Positions 23,305 to 34,436 are shown, numbered from the stretch's first letter. The stretch: 64,000 nt of DNA from Gnetum montanum (GCA_015680685.1 MNCI01034752.1:1920-65919); one strand, 5' to 3'. Numbers and translations: made by a program. The notes: generated from the sequence alone by a model not told the origin.

Positions 23305-23689
23305 GGTTTTGTTTGTCCTTGAATGAATCAACATTCTCTATCTTTTTCCAGCTCCAATGGTTTCTTTCATGATCCTGTGCTCTAATAATTTAATTTCTTC
23401 TTTGAACTTAAAGTTGTTTCTTGCTTATTTTGCAAATAAGATATATGTCAGAAAGATTATATCAAAAATTAAATATTACTTTCTTGATACTTAAAAATGG
23501 TAAAAGATGAATTAAAGATTTATCAACCACTAGTCACTAGTCTTATCTAGGATCACACAAAGTGTAACTTGGATTTGGTTACCCAAGTGAATGTAGGGCA
23601 AATTCTTTATCTCCAATTTTTATTATCATAGATATTTTACTTATCTAATTGAAATATAAATTGAACAATGAAATAAAATAATAAGATCA

Positions 23690-24907
23690 TCAAAGAAAAG
23701 TAAGAGTGAGATATTTCTTCATCTTGATCATCCTTATGAACTAATGGAAGTAACTGTAATTCTACCATAAGTGGTATGTGATCGGATGGTCTTGTTCAGG
23801 ATGGCAAGGCTTGATCTTGATTCTTCTTAACTTCTTCTTTAGAAATCAACTTTAGTAACTTGGTAACTTGAAAGAATCGACCATCATACGAAATAGAATT
23901 CAAAGTTTCAATGAAGAATGTTGTTAACCCATCTTCATTAATCATTATAGAGTAATTTGTAAACTATGGTTCTTGATGAGTGTTATCCATCAACATCATT
24001 TGTTGAATTCTAGAGTCTAATTTATCTACTAAAGATTCAAAGTAAGTAGAATATGCATTGGATAATGGAATTGCATGCTAAATTGATGGAAACATATTAT
24101 TCAAGTTAGGTTCATTTTCCGAAGATTTCTTTATAGATCCATATTTTAAGAATTGATAAACACTACTTCCAACTTTTGCATTGAAATCTGCACAAAGAAT
24201 AAATGGAACTAGATTGGTACAACTTAGGAATAACTTCTTCTTCAAACTTTCTTCTATTTTCTTAATCAAGTATGCTCCTTAACAAATTCTAACATCTAAA
24301 CATGTTGGTTTGGCAATTAAATTTGTGTTAATCATGCATACACATCTTCCTAATAGATGAACTTTTAGAATCACTTTAAGGGCTATGCGATTTTTCCGAA
24401 ATCTTAATTTTTTCTTCTTGTCCAATACTTGAAGTTATGGAATTTTAAAAATCATATTTTTAAAAATCCATTCAAATCTTTGTACTAATTCAACTTGGCT
24501 TGTTTATAAAAGATCGCACAACCATCCATGTTGTAATTTCTACAATATAATAATTTTTATAGCTCAAAAGATGAACTTCCACAAGAACATTTTTGCTTAT
24601 AAATACTTCTATATCCCATATTTTCCAAATCTGGTTAAAATTGATATAGAAATTCCCATGGTAAGACTTCTTGTAAGCACAAGACATCAGCATACAAATC
24701 TTGTAATTATGTTAAAATGCATCGGTATCGACATTTGTGCCAATCCAAGGCCCATGATGGACATAGCAAATATTGTTTCTTACTCACTAGGGATCTTGCA
24801 AGCATGTTGTATGTTGCAAATTTCATTCCCATTCTTGGATTCTTGTCTAGATCATTTCTCTTCATGAGTATCATACTTCTTGTTGAAATGACATTTTGAG
24901 TCTCCAT
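23690..24907 (-). pseudogene. CCR4-like EEP-family nuclease pseudogene captured by element B
   Basis: Nucleases of this family (CCR4/Angel/Nocturnin type) remove poly(A) tails from mRNA. Minus-strand translation from ATG 24907 gives the family landmarks in order and largely one frame: FATYNMLARSL; PSWALDWHKCRYRCIL; YADVLCLQEV with the metal-binding Glu (near 24690); NMDGCAIFYKQAKLN; INTNL for the usual NTHL, so that His is lost; VPFILCADFNAKVGS with the catalytic DFN (near 24180); VTKLLKLISKEEV; and RPSDHIPLM with the final Asp-His (near 23780). Numerous stops break it. The domain is compressed into 1.2 kb with no intron-sized gaps, which suggests a processed (cDNA) origin. It lies wholly between the LTRs of B. 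Confidence 0.8.
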
Positions 24908-25875
24908 GTTGTTTTGCCCTATGTTTTGATTGCAGGATGGATTAATATACCCTTTTCTTAACAGTTGAAGATTGTTCTATTTCTTAAACTAATTTTCCAA
25001 CTAATACATCAATTGATCATTAACTAATACATCAATTGATAATCAACTACATCAACTGAATAATTATATTATCTATTTTTATAATTATATTATCTAATTT
25101 TAGTAATATTTAACAACATCATATAATTTTAGTAATAGGTAACTATATTATCTAATTTGTAATGACCTTTCTACCCCCCTTAAGAACACTAACTTTGGTA
25201 GTGTAATTAATGACATGCCATAGTGATCTTAAGACTATCTGTAAGGGTTATGTACTAAATCTTAAAACCTAAAATGTTGAATTTATAATATTAGTGAATT
25301 ATAGGATGTCCAGATGATAAATATGACCTCACCATTGAGTTCAGAAGAGTGAAAAATGTTAGAAATGACTATTCAGATATTAAAATTGGACATCGTATGC
25401 TTGAGTGATGCCAAAATTAAATTTTTGAAGATCTCAAGGTGCTATATTGGGCAAGTAAAACCTAATCTTTGGGGTTTCTTGAGATGGATTTGACTCCACC
25501 ATTGAGGTCAGAAGATTGGAATCTGTAGAAAACAACTCTTCATTTATTAAAAAAGTTTTTTGAAATTAAACATTATGGATTCTTGAGTCTAAGTACTTTA
25601 GTGTGAAAAACAAGACTTCCCAAGAGGTCACCCATTCCAATTCTACTCTAGAGCGAGCATGCTTAATTGTAGAATTTTTATTTCTCTTGTTACTATAGCA
25701 CCAATTTGAATTTTTGTAAATAATTGAGTGTTTTTTCTATTTAAACTAACAATTATGAGTGCAAAATTTTTTTTGAACTTTTTCTATCAATTGATAGGTA
25801 TTTCAAAATTCTTGTCAGTTTTCAAAAAAAATTCAATTTTTTCATCTACTAATGGACAACCCATTCCAAGGTCTG
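24908..25875. other. Interior of element B, no recognised gene
   Basis: AT-rich. Near 24980-25160 there are short direct repeats (ACATCAATTGAT and TATATTATCTA). A diverged duplication around ACCATTGAGKTCAGAAG lies at 25331 and 25498 and resembles part of the 15-20 kb tandem units. No coding motif was found. Confidence 0.45.
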
Positions 25876-26252
25876 TATGGTAGTGTTGGAGGTAGTGATG
25901 GGTGGCTCTAGATGTAGTGATGGATGGCACTAGAGGCAATGATGGGCAACGCTGAAAGTAGTGATGGGAAAAACTAGAGGTGGTCATGGATGGCACTAGA
26001 GGTAGTGATGGGTAGCATTTAAGGTAGTGATGGGTGGCACTAGAGGCAGTGATGGGTAGCATTGGAGGTAGTGATTGGTGGCACTAGGGGTAGTGATGGA
26101 TGACATTGGAGGCAGTGTTGGATGACAGTGGAGGCAATGATGGATGACATTCGAGGAAATGATCAATGGCATTGGAGGTAGGGATAGGTGGTGTTGGAGG
26201 TAGTAATAGGTAGCATTAGAGGCAATGATGGGTGGCATTGGAGGTAGTGATT
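25876..26252. repeat. 22-bp minisatellite, about 17 copies
   Basis: The unit is close to AGGTAGTGATGGGTGGCACTAG and repeats with a 22-bp period, the second half alternating between GGTGGCACTAG and GGTAGCATTGG. Because 22 is not a multiple of three, the coding period is 66 bp. This explains the His/Pro/Ser-rich minus-strand open frames here, which I do not regard as genes. Confidence 0.88.
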
Positions 26253-26640
26253 GACTATGTGTGAAATAGGTAGTGGGCAAGCAACAAGCAGGTAATAGTG
26301 GCAAGCATGGTGTGGTGCAGGCAGGTGAGGCACGGTGCAATGCAGACGATGCAGTGTAGGTAAGTGAGTAGTTGGTCAACATGGATCAAAGTAACAATGG
26401 TGGCGGCACATGGTGTGGATTAGAGTGGTGGTGTGGATTAAAGCAGCAGTGGGGGCACATGGTGTGGATCAAAGCGATGCAGTGTGTAGTGGTGCAAAGG
26501 GTTGTTGGGTGTCCCTTTGGGGATGGCCCAAGGGCTAGTCTTTCATGATGACCTCATTGTTTGTGGCTTGCCAATAGTTTGGTTGTAGCTGGTTGCAGTC
26601 TATCATAGATAGAAATTTTTTTAATGTATTTAAAAAATTA
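26253..26640. other. GT-rich degenerate repeats next to the minisatellite
   Basis: A purine- and GT-rich stretch with recurring GGTGTGGATYAAAG and GCAGTG motifs (26400-26490). It looks like decayed simple-sequence DNA. No coding motif was seen. Confidence 0.4.
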
Positions 26641-26945
26641 TTGGGGCCCAGGTTTGAACTTGACACCTCCTACTTGGTTTTTTTTTAAAATTTATTTGTA
26701 TAATATATATATATATATATATTAAAAAACTAAGTAAAGGAGGTTCCTTGGTTTAAACCCTTGACCTCCTACATTTTTTATTTTTTTAAATATATATATA
26801 TATATATAGTATATATTTTATAAAACTAAGGAGTCAGAGAACTTGGGTTTGAACCCATGACCTCCTATTTAATTTTTTTTAAATAATAATAAGCTCAGAC
26901 TTGAGGTTGAACCCATAACCTCCTGTTCAAAATTAATTTTTTTTT
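26641..26945. repeat. Four tandem blocks with tRNA B-box-like core and AT microsatellites
   Basis: Four blocks repeat a core like GGTTTGAACCCATGACCTCC (near 26652, 26751, 26847 and 26907) followed by a T-run. The core reads as a B box on the minus strand (GGGTTCAAACC). Two (TA)n tracts lie between blocks at about 26703-26722 and 26789-26808. This looks like a tandem SINE head or tail fragment, but A boxes are not clear. Confidence 0.5.
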
Positions 26946-27764
26946 TGTTTTTTTTAAAAACTTTTTACTGTTATTTTATTCCACCTTGCCTTGGTGGTTG
27001 ACATGGTGGTTTTGCCAATGACAGGGTAAGGGTTCGATATGGGTAAATGGTGATTCTAGGTTGATTCTTGATCCTAAAATTTTGACATTTTTATTGTTCA
27101 AATAATAAATTAATATTATTTTAATGCACATATAAAGAGAAAATTTAAACATAAATATCTCCCAAATTGTAAGTTTATTGAGACAAAATTTGTACCATTG
27201 GAATCATCTCAACAAGTGCTATGTGTTGGACATAGTTTTTGAGTTTAAAAATAAAGTTTAATTTTAAAAAATTGAAAGGACCAAACTAGCCTATTTTGTT
27301 GAACTAACATTTCAAGGTTGACATATGGTAACTTGGAATCTTCTAGATTACTTGGATAGTGAAAAATAGGATTAATTTAGATCATGGTTACTAACTTTCT
27401 TGAGAGAAATTTAACAATGATCCTAATTGGTTAATAATTATAGTATTAAGATGGGTAAGAGTTACCTAGATTGGCGTATCATTATCTTACCAACATCTCT
27501 TGTAATTAATGAATTTTGATAAGGTGTGATCAAATCTTCATCGGTTAATGATAGCCATGAAATAAACTTTATTGGTTGCTAGGATCTAGATGCTTGATCC
27601 ATTGTTTGTGAAGTCAATGGAAAGGTATCTTTTGATTTGCACTACAAATATATGGTACATCTGATGATGATCATTGGATTTCTATATGTTGTGGCTTCAA
27701 GGTTCATCATTAAGTTCATGTTGTAGTCAGCCCATGGTTCTAAATGGCCCTTGGGTCATAGTTT
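26946..27764. other. 5' interior of element B, no recognised gene
   Basis: AT-rich leader region between the repeats and the primer-binding site. No gag motif is recognisable in any frame. Confidence 0.45.
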
Positions 27765-27776
27765 GCTCTAATACCA
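27765..27776 (-). promoter_or_regulatory. Primer-binding site of element B (initiator tRNA-Met type)
   Basis: TGGTATTAGAGC on the minus strand, four bases from the end of the 5' LTR. It differs by one base from the common plant tRNA-iMet primer site TGGTATCAGAGC. Confidence 0.85.
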
Positions 27777-27780
27777 ATTG

Positions 27781-28382
27781 TGACATCCCATCCCCAAATG
27801 TCATGGTAAACATCAAATATATGATATATTAGACATTATGCATACAACGAAAATATACCACATTCATAATATAAATGATATTTGACATTATGTATAAAGG
27901 ATATAATAGGAAAATGTAGAAAAAGAAAGAAAAGAATGCTTTATTGATATGGAAAAGTGTCTTTGAATCATGCTCTAAGAGTGTTCCTTGGGATTTTCTT
28001 CCTTTAGAATCTATCCCTTAGAGGCAATTGAACACTGCCATCACAATTAGGCCTATAACCTGGCTAGAAGGAATGGCTAGTCCACTTCTTGTCCTACTTC
28101 ACTCGACTTCCCATGACTTGCCTATACTGGCTTTGCCACCCCATGACTTGCTTGTACTGGCTCTGCCATTCCATGCTAGCATGACCTCTAACCCTAGGTA
28201 TAAATGCCTTAGGCCAAACTCCCAAAGGTTACCTTAAGAGACACATTTGTTATCACAACATGCCCTTTTGAGTCTCAATTAGAACTCCCCTTTCAGATCT
28301 TATTAAGATAACAATAACACTTGTTATGAAGAGACACCATCTTCATTAGTTAGTAGCATCTTTTGGGAATGGGGATGTAACA
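27781..28382 (-). repeat. Element B right (5') LTR
   Basis: 602 bp, TGACATCCCATCCCC to GGGGATGTAACA. It aligns end to end with 22688-23290 with scattered substitutions, for example CGTTCCTTGGGG/TGTTCCTTGGGA, so the insertion is not young. It lies next to the primer-binding site, so it is the 5' LTR. Confidence 0.9.
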
Positions 28383-28482
28383 TATTTCAATGAGTTATTT
28401 TCTAGCAAATAAATTATATTTTGTTAATATATGGATTTAGTATTTAAAGATGACCTAATATTGGAGTGAACCTACTTTAGCA
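28383..28482 (+). repeat. Element A left (5') LTR, second part
   Basis: TTATTTTCTAGCAAATAAATTAT through GACCTAATATTGGAGTGAACC matches the end of the right LTR of A (33090-33171). It ends CTTTAGCA, four bases before A's primer-binding site. Compared with the right LTR, about 40 bp at the junction with B are missing. Confidence 0.8.
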
Positions 28483-28486
28483 TTAC

Positions 28487-28498
28487 TGGTATCAAAGC
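28487..28498 (+). promoter_or_regulatory. Primer-binding site of element A (initiator tRNA-Met type)
   Basis: TGGTATCAAAGC on the plus strand, one change from the standard TGGTATCAGAGC, at the correct distance from the LTR end. It shows that A is a plus-strand element. Confidence 0.85.
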
Positions 28499-28949
28499 TT
28501 TATGTTGATTGGATCTTTAGAGCTTTGTGTTAGATTTATGTTGATTCTTTCTTAAATTCAGTTAAGAATTTTGTCTAGTTTAGAGAGCACCTAAGAAGAA
28601 ATAGGTTCAAATATTAAATAGACATGGAAAGCATGAAATCTACCTTCTAGATGATGGTTTCTTGGTTAGATGAAATTAGGGTAAAGGTATATAGAAATTT
28701 TGGTCTTAGTCATATCTAGACATACAAAGGTGATGAGCATGCACATTCAGATATAGAAGTTTCATAATGAGGAGGAGATGAAGCAAATGATGAGGAAGAA
28801 ATATCCAGCTATAGGAGTATAGGAATCCATCAACCAAGGATTTCAATGGGAGGAAATCCTATTCCTTAGATGTGAATTTCAAGGACTTAAACTATGGTAA
28901 ACACATCTTCTCTAGGGAAGCTTGATGAAAAAGTAAAGCAAGGCTTACT

Positions 28950-29760
28950 AGAGCATTTAGAAATGCTGCTGGACTTCTATACATAGAGTTGAAGACTTTC
29001 AATGGCATAGATGGCACTAATACCATTTTAAGTTAGCTGAAGGTAGTTGAGAAGCACTTTTATTTGGAAGAGATACTAAATAACTTGAGGATACCTATTG
29101 CTAAATCCAAATTAGAACGTATAACTTCTACTTTGTGGGAAAAGAAGTCCTAGGATTATGAAAGATGACATGGTGAACCCATTAGAGATTGGAACTTGAT
29201 GACAGATTGGTTGAAAAGAAAATTTGAACAATCTTTTCAAAGACAAGAGACTATCATGAAGTTGAAATTCCTAAGGTAAGGTGACAAGGATGTCAAAGAA
29301 TTCTACATTGAATTTTGTGATCTATTCCATCAAGCTAAAGTAAATTGAGAGAAGTATGAATAGGCTTTAACCTTTTTATGATGTCTCAAAATAATATATT
29401 AGTAGAAGTTATCTTTTTATGAACCAAAAACTCTTAATGAGACTTATGATTTGACAATTAAGGATGAAAAGAAATTAAGTGGATTTAGAAATAGGAGTAA
29501 ACAAGCTTCCAAGGAAAATGAGAAGAGATCCAAATTTGAAAAGGGATCCAATTCAAATTTAGACAAAGATGATAGCCATGATAAGAAGACTAAAAGAGGT
29601 GATGAGAAGGGAAAAGCCAAGAAGGGCCAAGGCAAAGGAGGCAAGGATCAGGATAGTAGCTCATGAAAAATCTAGTGCTTCAATTGTGAAAAATAAAGAT
29701 AAAAATAATAGAAATGTTCACTTTATAAGGAAGCCAAGGGAAAATATGTACAAACCATAG
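28950..29760 (+). pseudogene. Gag of element A
   Basis: Plus-strand translation reads as a gypsy gag core: LKTFNGIDGTN, EPIRDWNLMTDWLKRKFEQSF, and GDKDVKEFYIEFCDLFHQAK. It is followed by a Lys/Asp/Ser-rich basic stretch (29451-29760, with KANKG-like KGQGKGGKDQD). A CCHC knuckle is not readable. TAG and TGA stops and frameshifts break it. Confidence 0.75.
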
Positions 29761-30550
29761 AAGTAAAGAAGACATAAAGCCAAGATCTTTAGAGATGTAA
29801 TCCTAATGCTCCAAAAATTGAAAACTTTTCTAAATGAAGTTCTTGTGCTTCCATGGGAAATGTGAATAGAGGAGATCATCTTAATAAAAAAGTAGTATTT
29901 CAGATTGGGGCTAGATGTTTACTTAGTGGGTAATGGATTCATGTTTTCATTGATGGGGGAGCCCATGTAAATGTTATTTCTTCTAGGGAAATTGCTAGAT
30001 TAGGCCTGGTAACTATCCTTATCCTAAACCTCATAAAGTGCATTGGTTATCTAGAGATTTTTTTTAATAGGTGAAGGAACAATGTACTTTGAAATTTAAA
30101 ATTGAAGGTTTTCATGATGTTGTGAAGTGTGATGTCCTTCCAATAGATTGTGATGATGTAATTCTTGGTAAACCTTAAAATTTTGACAATGATGCTCAAT
30201 TTGATGGGTTAGGAAACATGTAGAGTATAGATAGATTTGATAGAATCCATGAATTGATTCTCATGATAGCTAAACAAGTGAGGCAATAAATCTCACTAAA
30301 TGCTTTCTTAATCCTTCTAGGAGAGATGGAATATATTAAAAAACATGATGAAATAGGTTTTAGTTTTGGTGTTGTAACAACAATTACTACTAACCATGAT
30401 GATGTGGAGGTTGAACTTCCTACAAGTATACTAGGCTTGAAGGAGAAATTTTCAAATGTGTTCAAGGAGGAAGATGAAAGGTCTAGTGAAGTAGAGATCA
30501 ATGAGAAAAAGAGTTCTCAAGCATCTCTTATTAAGATAGGAAGTGCTTAA
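29761..30550 (+). pseudogene. Protease and linker of element A
   Basis: Near 29930-30180 the protease shows HVFIDGGAHVNVIS (D-G-G-A in place of D-S-G-A) and, about 70 residues on, DDVILGKP, the flap-end motif. The linker at 30326-30550 (EYIKKHDEIGFSFG, LGLKEKFSNVF) leads towards where RT should begin. Confidence 0.7.
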
Positions 30551-31510
30551 TACCTGAAAGCTTTAGAAGAGGGAACTAATAGCTTCATCAAAGGGACCAA
30601 GAGATCTTGATAGTTCAAGATGGTATATGCTACTGATCCAGGAGTGTTTCTACTTCATAAGTTATGGGAGGTAAAGGATTAAGGCCAAAGGAGTAACAAA
30701 GATCAAGGAACTCCCTTAAGAAGGATCAAGGGCATCACTAGAGGGTATGATACTCATTCTTTGTGTAATTGTTCTATACCTTGTGGTAAGGGAAATATGA
30801 TTCTTTGCCAAGTTGAGGCTATATCATGAGAGAGAGATGAGTCTTCTAGCTAAGATATGTGAAAGAATGATTACTTTGATGATGAATTTGACATTAAAAC
30901 CATGGAATGTAGAAGTTGTTGATGATTCCATTAAAGTAGAAAAATCATTGGGGTTGAAGATTCATATGTGAAATCTTAAAGATTTAAGCTTGGATAAGAT
31001 TGGACATCCACATGTAGAAGATCAAGTTGAACCAAAGATATATGGGAGGACCCATGAAAAGATGAGTAAGTGTGCACTTTACCTTGTTGATGGTCGTAAT
31101 ATCTATTATGTTAAAGCTAGTAAGATGGATGCTAGTTTTTCACTTTAGCTTGGGAGTTGTTTATTTCATTTTGATGATGAGCATCATAATCACTGTGATG
31201 ATTGTGATGAAGTTATGAGTTATGTTGTACATGATAGAAGAAATGTAACTTTTGATACCATTGTTGATAAGAGAAAGAATAATAGTGGTAATATGTCTAA
31301 TTTTATATTTGGTGATGATGGCTATAATAGTACTTATAATAAGAAGATAAGTATTGATGTGGATGTAGACATTGATAGTGATGAAATTAATTGTCTTGGT
31401 TATGAAACAGATGGACAACATGAAGGTAATTTACATTGTGAGTTTGATGATGAAGGAGGAATGAGTGAGAGACCTTCCAACACCAAGAAGAAGAATCCTA
31501 AGTTTTAATA
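30551..31510 (+). other. Element A interior replacing RT-RNase H; acidic open frame
   Basis: No RT, RNase H or integrase core motif is visible where they should lie. Instead a 97-codon open frame (31215-31508) is rich in Asp, Asn and Ser, with VDVDIDSDEI. It may be the remains of a spacer or of sequence brought in when pol was lost. I cannot assign a function. Confidence 0.45.
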
Positions 31511-31830
31511 TAATAATTATTTTCATATTGCTATTAAGAAAAGCCCATTTAAGATAAACTATGGGTTTTATCAAAAGATGGTGGATACCTTGAGGAGCTT
31601 ATATGATGAAGCTCAACTTCGTGCATATTTTTTGCATGATATGAGGGATCTCCATGCATAAGTGAAAATAAATCTTAAGAAAAAGGTTGAAGATAAAGTC
31701 CTTAAGAGGAATGAGGGTAAATAGAAGCCAAATTTTGCTATCAGTGATTTGGTTTAGGTGCACTTGAAGAAGAAGTGATTAAAAGGTGTTAACTTGTCTA
31801 AGTTGAAAGCCAAGAAGATGAAGCCTTTCA
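31511..31830 (+). pseudogene. Integrase C-terminal fragment of element A
   Basis: KSPFKINYGFYQKMVDTLRS, then YDEAQLRAYFLHDMRDLHA and KKKVEDKVLKRNEG, align with the end of gypsy integrases (SPFEVVYGFNPxTP followed by the helix before the C-terminal domain). Only this tail survives, so A could not integrate itself. Confidence 0.6.
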
Positions 31831-32210
31831 AAACTAAGGCTAAGACTAATAATAATGCTTTTGAGATAGATTTACCAAATGATGTTGGTAAAGCTTTTGT
31901 GTTTAATATTTTAGATCTTATGCACTATCATGGACCAGTTAATGAGCAGATCATACAATATCACGTCAATTAGTTGAAAGGGCTATTTATCAATCCATGT
32001 CTTCAATGGAAACGTAGACAATCATACTTAAGTGGAGGAAAGCTTCTAGCACTTGTGGAGTCTAGAGGCATGAGTATGTGATTAATTGGGAGGATTAGTT
32101 CATGGATGATGTTGTATGAATCAATGAGAGAAAACGTCATGAATAGGGGATCACTTCAACCCCTCCTCCTTTGTTCACATAAGTTCACTTTTTGAAGGGT
32201 GGAAGAGCTA
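31831..32210 (+). other. 3' interior of element A
   Basis: Non-coding or decayed end of the interior. GAAGGGTGGAAGAGC just before the right LTR start (near 32190-32205) is the likely polypurine tract. Confidence 0.5.
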
Positions 32211-33171
32211 GTTTAAGGATGCCTTTTCCAATCTAGTCGGTATTTCCTATATGTATTTTTTCTAGGTTTAAGGCTCTATGGAGATGTCTTTGAGAATAAG
32301 AAGATGTCTTTCCTAGGAGTTGAGTCCTGACAAAAGATGTCTTGGGCTTGAAAGGAGACATCTTGATTTGAGAGGAGATGTTTTATCTAGATTGTAGATA
32401 TCTTAGAAATACATCTCTCCAACAAAGGGAATGTCTCAAGAAAGATGTTTTGAGGTAGAGGAGAGGTCTCACCCATGGAGAAGATGCCTTCTAAAAATAG
32501 CAAGTGTCTCATTTGAAAGTTAGAATTTTGTAAAAGTTGACATGTGGAGGCCAAAGATGATTTGTACGATTAAGAAATCTTTAGAATTAATTGTTCCAAT
32601 TTGTGAAATAGTAAAAGAAGGTGGGAAAAGATGGAAGACATTGGAGGATATTTCAGTAGAGCTTGTGGAAGGTTTCACTAGGCTTTTTATCTTGTTTCCT
32701 TACTAAATATGTTGGTGTTTCATGCTTGTACAGGGATAGATACTAAGAAGAAAAATCTTGGTAACAGCTCTTGAGTTAAGGAGAGCTTGGCTAGAGTGTA
32801 ATAGAGTACATCGAGTGAGTGCAAGTGTAGTTATAGCTATAGGGTTAATGTAAGTGGATTAGCCTATGTGTTCTTATTTCTTATTTACTTCTTTGATTTG
32901 AATCTCAATCTCAAACTATGAGAGAGATTTTTGATTGATTGTGTCTTACATTAAGAATAACAATTGTGTGGTTATAGAGCCTCATGCTTTGCAACAAAAT
33001 TTGAGAGTCCTGAGAGGCTCTGAAGTTTTGTGGGTTTTGAGAACTGAAATCTTATACTTGAATAATTAAAGATAGCTAGTTTTATTATTTTCTAGTAAAT
33101 AAATTATCTTTTTATAATATCTAGATTTAATATTTGAAGGTGAATTAATATTGGAGTTAACCTCCTCTACA
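32211..33171 (+). repeat. Element A right (3') LTR
   Basis: About 961 bp from TTTAAGGATGCCTTTTCC to CCTCCTCTACA. It is alignable to both parts of the left LTR, and it contains the roughly 40 bp lost beside element B. The interior has repeated AGATGTCTT-like motifs shared with the left LTR. Confidence 0.8.
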
Positions 33172-33199
33172 CCCCCATGTTTGGTATAATAATAGATAT

Positions 33200-33420
33200 A
33201 GGGAGGTGCTCTCTATTATAGTAGCATGGGTCTTGGCTTGGTAACCCAAGGTCATAGGTTTAATTCTACAAGGTAGCACTAAGTTATAAAATTCTATGAA
33301 TCTTGGGGGTGTACTTATATTCTAGTTTTTTTAGGTTTTAACACCTCCATGTTTGGTATAACAATGCGATGTTAGCCTAGTGATAAGAATCTTGATTTAG
33401 AAGTCATGAGCTAGCTAAGG
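33200..33420 (+). repeat. tRNA-derived SINE, copies 2 and 3 in tandem
   Basis: Copy 2 (33200-33350) keeps the B box ATAGGTTTAATTCTA and the tail AAGTTATAAAATTCTATGAATCTTGGGGGTGTAC to GTTTTAACACCTCC. Copy 3 (33367-33420) starts CGATGTTAGCCTAGTGATAAG with a good A box and is cut off before the B box. Both match copy 1 on the other side of element A, and their junction motif CATGTTTGGTATAA recurs between copies. Confidence 0.6.
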
Positions 33421-33523
33421 TTTGGTATTTAGTTACCTTCGTTGTAGAAACATCATCTTGTTTGTGAATAATTTGCAAGTCATATCCATGGAGGAACAAT
33501 TCAAATTTAAAGAGTTTATTAAG
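33421..33523. other. Short flank of element 2
   Basis: About 100 bp of unidentified DNA. It was continuous with 43507 onwards before element 2 inserted. Confidence 0.6.
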
Positions 33524-33528
33524 ATAAT
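33524..33528. repeat. Target-site duplication of element 2 (left)
   Basis: ATAAT directly before the LTR start TGATGAG, repeated exactly at 43502-43506 after the other LTR. Confidence 0.9.
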
Positions 33529-34436
33529 TGATGAGTGGCGAGGCACCCCTATGCTCAACCACACGAATACGAGCATTTCACGCATGATTCGGTTGAATTC
33601 CAAGGACTAAGTACTTATCTGCCCTTGTGAAACAAGGACATGTTGATTGATTGTTGTCTTCCCAAACTTAGTTATATGTCATGATTGTATGATTAAGTAA
33701 GCTTGAGGCATATGATTTTTATAGCTTTTATGTTTATATGTCCTATGCTAATAGGGAAAGAGAGAGATAACTAAGTGACTAGTTTAACTTAACTACTGAT
33801 TAACTAGGCTTTAACTAATCCTAACACCAGTATTCGTTCTCACTTGTTGTACACATCTTGAATTAGTGCAACACTACTGGGATTACCAAACGCTAATCAT
33901 TACTGGGTTACCAAATGTTACACACATGCTTGAAGTGATCGTAGTGAGTGTAATTTAACAATTTGTTGAATTGATCAAAATGAATTGTTATGCTAATAAT
34001 AGAAATGTAAAGTGCATAAAATAAAATAAATTCATAAGAAAATAAAATAAAATAAATGTGTATAAAAACAGATCTCAAGTACTGCAAGGATGAATCAAAG
34101 AGCTAATCTTTATTACCATACATAAGGTGTGCTCAGGTACACAATGCTCGAATAAAGATCCCTCCACACTTCAACCTCCTGTTGCAGGCACTTCGAAAAT
34201 ACTCTAACTTTCAGACTATAAGAGTTTTGCTACTTGACTACTAAAAGACTTCTTGTCCAGACTTCCTCTTAACTCTTTCCTCTGAATTACTCCCTACTGT
34301 GCGCCTAGGCACTGTATTTATAGGTCCAGGAGTAACTTGAGAATAACCACTCTAATAATTAGAGTAACTACTCTAATAATAACCACTCTAATAATTAGAG
34401 TAACCACTCTAATTATTAGAGTAATTGCCCTTATCA
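33529..34436 (-). repeat. Element 2 left (3') LTR
   Basis: 908 bp from TGATGAGTGGCG to GCCCTTATCA, matching 42530-43501. On the minus strand it begins TGATAAGGGC and carries a TATA box CTATAAATACAG (near 34315-34325). Near its right end there is a short tandem array of CTCTAATAATTAGAG palindromes, with fewer copies than in the other LTR. Confidence 0.93.

Larger units (their letters stand above)
22688..28382 (-). mobile_element. Element B: 5.7-kb non-autonomous LTR retrotransposon carrying a host gene
   Basis: Two LTRs of 603 and 602 bp bracket 4.5 kb of interior with a primer-binding site by the right LTR and a polypurine tract by the left one. No gag, protease, RT or integrase is readable. 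Instead the interior contains a decayed CCR4-like nuclease gene in the same orientation as the element, a 22-bp minisatellite and other repeats. The flanks TTTTG and TATTT do not match; comparison with A's right LTR shows about 40 bp missing at the right edge, so the target duplication has been lost. It must have moved using proteins from another element. Confidence 0.85.

Noticed and set aside
25787-26382. Minus-strand open frames rich in His, Pro and Ser
   Set aside because: They are produced by the 22-bp minisatellite and have no independent coding signal.
31145-31510. Asp/Asn-rich frame as a new host protein
   Set aside because: It lies in sense inside element A between protease linker and integrase tail; element-derived origin is simpler.
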